DNA of 39,437 nt from Enterobacter mori LMG 25706 (GTDB taxonomy: Bacteria; Pseudomonadota; Gammaproteobacteria; Enterobacterales; Enterobacteriaceae), in the NCBI RefSeq assembly GCF_000211415.1, contig NZ_GL890775.1, positions 900,743 through 940,179 of the forward strand. Direction: 5' to 3'. Made by a program: the position numbers and the translations under genes. The notes under the pieces were generated by a model. That model made no database searches. It was not told the DNA's origin and saw nothing but the letters and a program-made list of their open reading frames with translations. Positions within the stretch are counted from its first letter, which is position 1. Every line of letters begins with the position of its first letter. Below, one piece after another: positions 34,137 through 39,437 of this stretch.

Positions 34137-35171
34137 TCAACGACCTGCTTTTAACTTCTGATAATACTCTTCATAAAGACGGCTCGCGTCCCCCACGTCG
34201 TTCTGCCATTCGCCTTTGCTGACGGTATCAGCATCAGGGTACAGCGATTTATCATTCGCGACTTCAGGGCTTAACAGCTTGCGTGCAGCCAGATTTGGCG
34301 TCGGGTAGCCAATGGTTTCAGCCACCTGTTTCGCCACGTCGGGGCGCAGCAGGAAGTTAATCAGCTTCAGCGCGCCGTCCACGTTTTTCGCGTTGGCCGG
34401 AATCGCCAGACTATCCATCCAGAAGATCCCGCCTTCTTTCGGCCAGACGACCTCCAGCGGCGTACCGGCCTGGCGGGCAACATACGCGGAGCCGTTCCAC
34501 ACCATCCCCAGATTCACTTCGCCTTCCATATACGGGTTTGCCGGGTTATCAGAGTTGAATGCCGCCACGTTAGGCATCAGCTTTTTCAGCTCGTTGTAGG
34601 CCGCTTCGATCTCTTTCGGATCGGTGGTGTTACCGGAATAGCCGAGTTTACGCAGCGCTATCTGGAACACCTCACGCGCATCGTCGGTTAATAGCAGGCT
34701 ACCTTTGTATTCCGGTTTCCACAGATCGGCCCAGCCTGTAACCGTTTTCGGATCGATGGCATCGCTGTTCACGCCAATCGCTGTCGCACCCCAGATGTAA
34801 GGAATGGAGTAGTCGTTATTGGGATCGAACGGTTTGTTAAGCATCTCCGGATCGAGGTTTGAAAAATGGGTTAGCTTCGTTTTATCGATCTTCTGGATCA
34901 TGCCCTCTTTGCGCATTTTGTCGACAAAGTAGGTGGAAGGCACGACCAGATCGTACGCACCGTCTTTGTAGGTTTTCAGCTTGGCGTACATGGTTTCATT
35001 CGACTCATAGGTCGAGTAGATAACCTTGATGCCCGTCTCTTTGGTGAACTGTTCCAGTAGTCCTGGCGGCACATATTCGGTCCAGTTGTAGAAGTAGAGC
35101 GTTTTGCTGTCATCAGCGTGCGCGGCACCCATGCCAAGCACCAGCGCCGCAGCGGCGAGCATTTTTTTCAT
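34137..35171 (-). CDS. potD: Spermidine/putrescine-binding protein PotD
   Basis: PotD is the periplasmic receptor of the spermidine-preferring PotABCD transporter. The 344-residue precursor starts MKKMLAAAALVLGMGAAHA, a signal peptide cleaved before DDSK (residue 20). The mature part closely follows E. coli PotD: LYFYNWTEYVPPGLLEQF with the ligand-contacting Trp and Tyr, YESNETMYAKL, and GIFWMDSLAIPANAKN. The signal peptide is four residues shorter than in E. coli. Its ATG overlaps the potC stop as ATGA. It is the last gene of the pot operon on this strand and convergent with cobB. Confidence 0.97.
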   Translation of the reverse strand: MKKMLAAAALVLGMGAAHADDSKTLYFYNWTEYVPPGLLEQFTKETGIKVIYSTYESNETMYAKLKTYKDGAYDLVVPSTYFVDKMRKEGMIQKIDKTKLTHFSNLDPEMLNKPFDPNNDYSIPYIWGATAIGVNSDAIDPKTVTGWADLWKPEYKGSLLLTDDAREVFQIALRKLGYSGNTTDPKEIEAAYNELKKLMPNVAAFNSDNPANPYMEGEVNLGMVWNGSAYVARQAGTPLEVVWPKEGGIFWMDSLAIPANAKNVDGALKLINFLLRPDVAKQVAETIGYPTPNLAARKLLSPEVANDKSLYPDADTVSKGEWQNDVGDASRLYEEYYQKLKAGR

Positions 35172-35959
35172 TTCATTGTCCCCTGAGATTTTGTTTTATC
35201 ACGAGCAATAACCTGGCTGGCAATCACCAGAACCAGCGACAACACCAGCAGAATGGTCGCCAGCGCGTTCACCTCAGGTGAGACGCCGACTTTCACCATT
35301 GAATAGATCTTCAACGGCAGAATTTCATAGCTCGGCCCGGTCACGAAGGAGGAGACCACCACGTCATCCATCGACAGAGTAAAGCTGAGCAGCCATCCGG
35401 CCGCCACGGCAGGCATTGCCAGCGGCAGGATGATTTTACGCAGGATGGTCATCTCGCTGGCGCCCAGATCTTTCGCCGCCTCCAGCATACGCACGTCGAA
35501 CCCTTTAAGACGCGCAAAGACGGTCACCACCACAAACGGCAGGCAGAAGGTGATATGCGAGAACAGCAGCGACCAGAAGCCAAGCTGTACGCCCAGCAGC
35601 ATAAACAGCACCAGCAGCGAAATGGCCATGACGATATCCGGTGACATCATCACTACAAACAGCATGCCGCTGACGAACGGTTTGCCGCGAAAGCGGTAGC
35701 GGTACAGCGCGACGGCGGTGAGGGAGCCAATCAGCGTCGCGAAGGTGGCGGAGACGATCGCCATCGTCCGCGAGTGCTGAGCGGCCTGCAGCAGGCTGTC
35801 GTTGTTCATCAGCAGGCTGTACCAGTTGGTGGTAAAGCCCTGCCAGTTAATCCCGAACCGCGAGCTGTTGAATGAGTTCACGATCAAAATAACGATCGGG
35901 ATATAGAGCCAGGCATAAATGGCGGTCATGAAACCGCCGCGAAGCAGTCGACCGATCAT
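35168..35959 (-). CDS. potC: Spermidine/putrescine ABC transporter permease PotC
   Basis: PotC is one of the two inner-membrane permeases of PotABCD. The 263-residue protein has six predicted membrane segments and the coupling motif EAAKDLGASEMTILRKIILPLAMPA (the EAA loop) that contacts PotA. E. coli PotC is 264 residues. It overlaps potB by 4 bp at its start and potD by 4 bp at its end, both as ATGA, showing strong translational coupling. Confidence 0.96.
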   Translation of the reverse strand: MIGRLLRGGFMTAIYAWLYIPIVILIVNSFNSSRFGINWQGFTTNWYSLLMNNDSLLQAAQHSRTMAIVSATFATLIGSLTAVALYRYRFRGKPFVSGMLFVVMMSPDIVMAISLLVLFMLLGVQLGFWSLLFSHITFCLPFVVVTVFARLKGFDVRMLEAAKDLGASEMTILRKIILPLAMPAVAAGWLLSFTLSMDDVVVSSFVTGPSYEILPLKIYSMVKVGVSPEVNALATILLVLSLVLVIASQVIARDKTKSQGTMK

Positions 35960-36813
35960 TCGAGCTCCACCTTTTTATTCAGCAGGCGCGAGGCGCGCCA
36001 GTAGACCAGCAGCATCAGGCCCATCACCACCGTCAGCGTAATGCTGGTGGCCGAGCCGAACGGCCAGTCGCGGATGTTCAGGAACTGGCTCTTAATCACG
36101 TTACCAATCAGCAGGTTTTTCGCACCGCCCATCAGGTCCGACACATAGAACAAGCCCATCGCCGGGAGCATTACCAGCAGACAGCCTGCAATAATACCGG
36201 GCATCGTCAGCGGAATAATGATGCGGATAAACGTCTGCAGCTTACTGGCACCCAGATCTCTTGCCGCTTCCAGCAGCGGTTTATCCAGCTTCTCAATGCT
36301 GGAGTAGAGCGGCATTACCATAAACGGCAGCAGGATATAAACCAGGCCGACAATCACCGCGCTCGGCGTAAACATAATACGGATCGGCGTATCAATCACC
36401 CCCAGCCACAGCAGAAATTCATTGAGATAGCCTTTAGTGCTCAGGAAGATTTTCAGCCCGTAGATGCGGATTAACGAGTTGGTCCAGAAGGGAACAATCA
36501 GTAAAAACAGCAGCAGGGGACGCACCTTTTGCGGCAGGCCCGAGAGGAACCATGCGAAAGGATACCCCAGCACCAGACAGGCGAGGGTGGCAATCAACGC
36601 CATATTGAGCGAGTGCAGCAGCACGTCAAAATAGAGCGGATCGAGCAGGCGCGCGTAGTTGTCCAGCGTAAAGACCAGCGAAACGAAGTTAGCGTCGTCG
36701 CGGGTCAGGAAGCTGGTAGCAACGATCATCAGGTTGGGTAAAAAGACAAACAGCACAAGCCAACCGACGATCGTGGCGATGACCACATTCTGGAATTTAC
36801 TTGTGTTCTTCAT
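35956..36813 (-). CDS. potB: Spermidine/putrescine ABC transporter permease PotB
   Basis: PotB pairs with PotC to form the polyamine channel. I chose the ATG at 36813 ([20 protein letters not shown]), which gives 285 residues, the revised E. coli length; a start four codons upstream is also open. About six membrane segments and an EAA loop ([18 protein letters not shown]) are visible. The start lies inside potA, overlapping its last 17 bases, and the stop overlaps potC by 4 bp. Confidence 0.94.
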   Translation of the reverse strand: MKNTSKFQNVVIATIVGWLVLFVFLPNLMIVATSFLTRDDANFVSLVFTLDNYARLLDPLYFDVLLHSLNMALIATLACLVLGYPFAWFLSGLPQKVRPLLLFLLIVPFWTNSLIRIYGLKIFLSTKGYLNEFLLWLGVIDTPIRIMFTPSAVIVGLVYILLPFMVMPLYSSIEKLDKPLLEAARDLGASKLQTFIRIIIPLTMPGIIAGCLLVMLPAMGLFYVSDLMGGAKNLLIGNVIKSQFLNIRDWPFGSATSITLTVVMGLMLLVYWRASRLLNKKVELE

Positions 36814-37915
36814 CAGCCAGCACAACCTCCCAGCTTTCTACCCAGTTGATAACCATTTTCTGGTCGAGAGAGTGGTCGAAGTCAGGGTCATCCTCGTTAA
36901 AGAACTCGCTGACCATCACCATCTTGCCGTTTTCCAGCTCAACAACGGACTCCAGCGTCATCCCTTTGTAGTTGCGCTCGCGGATATAGCCGATTAACCC
37001 TTCGGCCTCGGTATTGCCATGAATTTCCTCGACGCGCAGATCTTCCGGACGCAGCAGGACGTTAAGCTTTTGTCCCTTTTCAACGGGGAAATTCACCGCG
37101 ATAGTGCACTCACGGCCTTCAACGCTGGCTCGCACACGCTGGTCGTCCAGGCGTTCAATCACAGTGGCATCGAAGATATTGATCTCACCGATGAAGCTGG
37201 CGACAAACAGATTCTTCGGCTCTTCGTAGATTTCGCGCGGCGTGCCGTCCTGCTCGATTTTTCCGTCACGCATCACCACGATGCGGTCGGACATGGTCAG
37301 GGCTTCTTCCTGGTCGTGGGTCACAAAAACAAAGGTAATGCCCAGCTTACGCTGTAAGGCTTTCAATTCGTTCTGCATCTGCTTGCGCAGCTTGTAATCC
37401 AGCGCGGAGAGGGATTCATCCAGCAGGAGCAGACGCGGCTTGTTGACCACGGCGCGAGCGATGGCCACACGCTGCTGCTGGCCGCCGGAAAGCTGATGGG
37501 GTTTACGCTGGGCAAACTCTTCCAGTTGCACCATCCGCAGGGCTTCGGTAACGCGCGGTGGGATCTCGGCGGCAGGTGTTTTTTGCATCCGCAGACCAAA
37601 CGCGACGTTCTCAAACACGGTCATGTGCGGGAACAGGGCGTAGCTCTGAAAGACGGTATTGACGTGTCTGTCTTCTGCGGGAACCTGGGTAATATCCTGG
37701 TTCTCAAGATGGATATGGCCGTTATCAACGCTTTCCAGCCCGGCGATAAGGCGCAGTACGGTGGTTTTGCCGCAGCCAGAGGGGCCAAGCAGCGTCAGAA
37801 ACTCACCGTCGTTGATGGTGAGAGTGAGGTCGGAAATAACGTCTTTACCATCAAAGTTTTTACGAATTCGTTCCAGTTGCACCAGCGGTGAACGTGAACG
37901 GGATTGTGTATTCAA
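36797..37915 (-). CDS. potA: Spermidine/putrescine ABC transporter ATPase PotA (start shifted by one base)
   Basis: PotA drives polyamine import. The 372-residue frame has Walker [10 protein letters not shown] (44-52, Lys50), [14 protein letters not shown], Walker [13 protein letters not shown] (with Ser where many ATPases have Pro), the H-loop [10 protein letters not shown], and a C-terminal regulatory domain ending [10 protein letters not shown]. The only in-frame start near the expected place is TTG at 37915 ([14 protein letters not shown]). E. coli PotA starts six residues earlier with MGQSKK. Here the matching ATG (37930-37932), which has GAGG about 7 bp upstream, is one base out of frame because the A-run before the TTG has five As where I recall six. 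Its reading ends in TGA overlapping the TTG. Confidence 0.9.
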   Translation of the reverse strand: MNTQSRSRSPLVQLERIRKNFDGKDVISDLTLTINDGEFLTLLGPSGCGKTTVLRLIAGLESVDNGHIHLENQDITQVPAEDRHVNTVFQSYALFPHMTVFENVAFGLRMQKTPAAEIPPRVTEALRMVQLEEFAQRKPHQLSGGQQQRVAIARAVVNKPRLLLLDESLSALDYKLRKQMQNELKALQRKLGITFVFVTHDQEEALTMSDRIVVMRDGKIEQDGTPREIYEEPKNLFVASFIGEINIFDATVIERLDDQRVRASVEGRECTIAVNFPVEKGQKLNVLLRPEDLRVEEIHGNTEAEGLIGYIRERNYKGMTLESVVELENGKMVMVSEFFNEDDPDFDHSLDQKMVINWVESWEVVLADEEHK

Positions 37916-37932
37916 TTTTTGCGCTGTCCCAT
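37912..37932 (-). CDS. Six-codon mini-frame overlapping the potA start
   Basis: ATG at 37932 opens MGQRKN followed by TGA at 37914-37912. The TGA overlaps the TTG used by the potA frame (37915-37913) in the sequence ATTGA. GAGG lies about 7 bp before the ATG, a better Shine-Dalgarno than anything at the right distance for the TTG. It could act as a coupled leader peptide; more simply it may be what remains of the original N-terminus after a one-base loss, or a sequencing error in the A-run. Confidence 0.4.
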   Translation of the reverse strand: MGQRKN

Positions 37933-38005
37933 ATAGACGCCTCAGGCAGCAGACCGAAGCGGGGTTTGTGTGTAACCACCTTGGTGACTCGTAATGAGGG
38001 CGGAC

Positions 38006-38034
38006 ATTCTACGGCAATCCCCTGCAATCGCCAA
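38006..38034 (-). promoter_or_regulatory. Sigma-70 promoter of potABCD
   Basis: Read on the reverse strand, TTGGCG (38034-38029), a 17-bp spacer and TAGAAT (38011-38006) make a good promoter. Initiation near 37999 would give a leader of roughly 67 nt to the ATG at 37932. Confidence 0.65.
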
Positions 38035-38121
38035 TCCTTGTCACTGATTCATAAGCTACATTTATAAACACTGCATGACATAAACGAAAAAAGTTCTCGT
38101 TTGCGGGATAAAAGTGACCTG

Positions 38122-38151
38122 ACGCAATATTTGCGTTTTGATGCTTATTGA
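38122..38151 (+). promoter_or_regulatory. Candidate pepT control elements
   Basis: ACGCAA-TAT-TTGCGT (38122-38136) is a perfect 6-bp inverted repeat with a 3-bp centre. Immediately after it TTGAT-GCTT-ATTGA (38138-38151) matches one half of an FNR box well and the other half poorly. pepT is FNR-activated in Salmonella as I recall, which makes this the best candidate site, but the match is weak. The rest of the 267-bp potA-pepT gap holds the potA promoter and A/T-rich sequence. Confidence 0.4.
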
Positions 38152-38182
38152 TAATGTTGTCACAAAAAGTGAGGGTGACTGC

Positions 38183-39406
38183 ATGGATAAATTACTTGAG
38201 CGTTTTTTACAGTACGTTTCGCTGGATACCCAATCTAAACCGGGTGTTCGCCAGGTGCCGAGCACCGAAGGCCAGTGGAAGTTATTAAACCTGCTTAAAG
38301 AGCAGCTTGACGCCATGGGGCTGGTCAACGTCACGTTAAGCGAGAAAGGCACTGTGATGGGAACGCTGCCTGCGAATGTCGACGGGGATATCCCGGCGAT
38401 TGGCTTTATCTCCCATGTCGACACCTCTCCGGATTTTAGCGGTAAACATGTGAACCCGCAGATTGTTGAAAACTACCGCGGCGGCGATATCGCGCTGGGT
38501 ATTGGCGATGAAGTGCTCTCGCCGGTGATGTTCCCGGTTTTGCATCAGCTGCTGGGCCAGACGCTGATCACCACTGACGGCAAAACGCTGCTGGGTGCGG
38601 ATGACAAGGCGGGCATTGCGGAGATCATGACGGCGCTGGCGGTGCTGAAAGGCAAAAATATCCCGCACGGTGATATCCGCGTGGCCTTTACGCCGGATGA
38701 AGAGGTGGGCAAGGGCGCAAAACATTTCGACGTCGAGGCCTTCAATGCGAAGTGGGCCTATACCGTTGACGGCGGCGGTGTCGGTGAACTCGAGTATGAG
38801 AACTTCAACGCTGCGTCGGTGACGATCAAGATTGTGGGGAACAACGTTCACCCAGGCTCCGCGAAAGGTGTGATGGTAAATGCGCTGTCGCTGGCGTCGC
38901 GTATTCATGCTGAGGTTCCGGCGGAAGAGAGCCCTGAAATGACGGAAGGGTATGAAGGTTTCTATCACCTGACCAGCATCAAAGGCACCGTGGACAGCGC
39001 GCAGATGCACTACATCGTTCGCGATTTCGACCGCAAGGCCTTTGAGGCGCGCAAGCGTAAGATGATGGAGATCGCCAAGAAGGTGGGGAAAGGGTTACAC
39101 CCTGATTGCTATATTGAGCTGATCATAGAAGACAGCTATTACAATATGCGTGAGAAGGTGATGGAGCATCCTCATATTCTCGACATCGCTCAGCAGGCCA
39201 TGCGCGACTGTGACATTGAACCGCAGCTGAAGCCGATTCGCGGTGGTACTGATGGCTCGCAATTGTCGTTTATGGGATTACCTTGCCCGAACCTGTTTAC
39301 CGGCGGGTATAACTACCACGGCAAGCATGAGTTTGTGACGCTGGAAGGAATGGAAAAAGCGGTGAAGGTGATTGTGCGGATAGCTGAACTGACGGCAAAA
39401 CGCTGA
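38183..39406 (+). CDS. pepT: Peptidase T (tripeptide aminopeptidase)
   Basis: PepT is an M20-family, two-zinc cytosolic aminopeptidase that releases the N-terminal residue of tripeptides. I chose the ATG at 38183 ([18 protein letters not shown]) with GTGAGGGTGACT before it, giving 407 residues against 408 in E. coli; an upstream extension is not supported. Metal ligands are in [11 protein letters not shown] (His and Asp) and GADDKAG (the bridging Asp); [12 protein letters not shown] holds the catalytic Glu pair, [10 protein letters not shown] follows, and [10 protein letters not shown] the C-terminal His. It is divergent from potABCD, and a REP element follows the stop. Confidence 0.97.
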   Translation: MDKLLERFLQYVSLDTQSKPGVRQVPSTEGQWKLLNLLKEQLDAMGLVNVTLSEKGTVMGTLPANVDGDIPAIGFISHVDTSPDFSGKHVNPQIVENYRGGDIALGIGDEVLSPVMFPVLHQLLGQTLITTDGKTLLGADDKAGIAEIMTALAVLKGKNIPHGDIRVAFTPDEEVGKGAKHFDVEAFNAKWAYTVDGGGVGELEYENFNAASVTIKIVGNNVHPGSAKGVMVNALSLASRIHAEVPAEESPEMTEGYEGFYHLTSIKGTVDSAQMHYIVRDFDRKAFEARKRKMMEIAKKVGKGLHPDCYIELIIEDSYYNMREKVMEHPHILDIAQQAMRDCDIEPQLKPIRGGTDGSQLSFMGLPCPNLFTGGYNYHGKHEFVTLEGMEKAVKVIVRIAELTAKR

Positions 39407-39412
39407 GAAAAC

Positions 39413-39437
39413 GCCCGGTGGCGCTTCGCTTACCGGG
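39413..39437. repeat. REP element, cut by the window end
   Basis: GCCCGGTGGCGCTTCGC followed by TTACCGGG is a REP-type palindrome starting 7 bp after the pepT stop. It shares its GCCCGGTGGCG head and TTACCGGG arm with the element at 13125. The sequence ends at the last base of its stem. Confidence 0.8.

Noticed and set aside
36797..37915. potA as a pseudogene because of its altered start
   Set aside because: The frame is intact from Walker A to the C-terminus and a usable TTG start exists. The offset affects only the first few residues.

Overview
The window is chromosomal DNA from a member of the Enterobacteriaceae. Nearly every protein can be matched from memory to an Escherichia coli K-12 counterpart of almost the same length, and gene order and strand follow the E. 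coli yceF-to-pepT segment throughout. Protein divergence and the REP-type repeats fit an Enterobacter-like genus (Enterobacter/Lelliottia/Leclercia) better than E. coli itself, but genus is inference. I see no prophage, IS element, CRISPR array, toxin-antitoxin pair, defence system, tRNA or rRNA. This is conserved backbone, not an accessory island, and I did not find a previously undescribed multi-gene system in it.

Region by region. (1) 1-7000: yceF (reverse), then yceD-rpmF-plsX-fabH-fabD-fabG-acpP-fabF, the ribosomal protein L32 / phospholipid / fatty-acid synthesis cluster. (2) 7050-11330: pabC-mltG-tmk-holB-ycfH, a tight run for folate, peptidoglycan chain termination, dTMP kinase, the DNA polymerase III delta-prime subunit and a TatD-type hydrolase. 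(3) 11330-15430: ptsG (glucose PTS) with its CRP/Mlc/SgrS control region, convergent with fhuE (ferric coprogen/rhodotorulic acid receptor). (4) 15770-19590: hinT-ycfL-lpoB-thiK-nagZ-ycfP. (5) 19600-24100: ndh with an FNR box, ycfJ, the divergent comR/bhsA pair and ldtC. (6) 24230-28910: mfd and ycfT on the reverse strand. (7) 29160-34100: lolC-lolD-lolE-nagK-cobB. (8) 34130-39437: potABCD on the reverse strand, divergent from pepT, with the window ending inside a REP element.

Common threads: envelope lipid supply (plsX, fab genes, acpP) and envelope building and recycling (mltG, lpoB, nagZ, nagK, ldtC, lolCDE, bhsA, comR). NagZ makes the anhydro-muropeptide signal for inducible AmpC in bacteria that carry ampR-ampC; that locus is not here.

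The observations most worth a second look are small and regulatory: a one-base frame offset between the best-placed ATG of potA and its coding frame; a matched pair of 12-bp motifs flanking a consensus CRP site between comR and bhsA; a promoter-plus-hairpin arrangement in the yceF-yceD gap that may encode a small RNA; a near-leaderless yceD start; twin perfect hairpins between rpmF and plsX; and a changed SgrS target in the ptsG leader. Comparisons with E. coli are from memory, not from an alignment.
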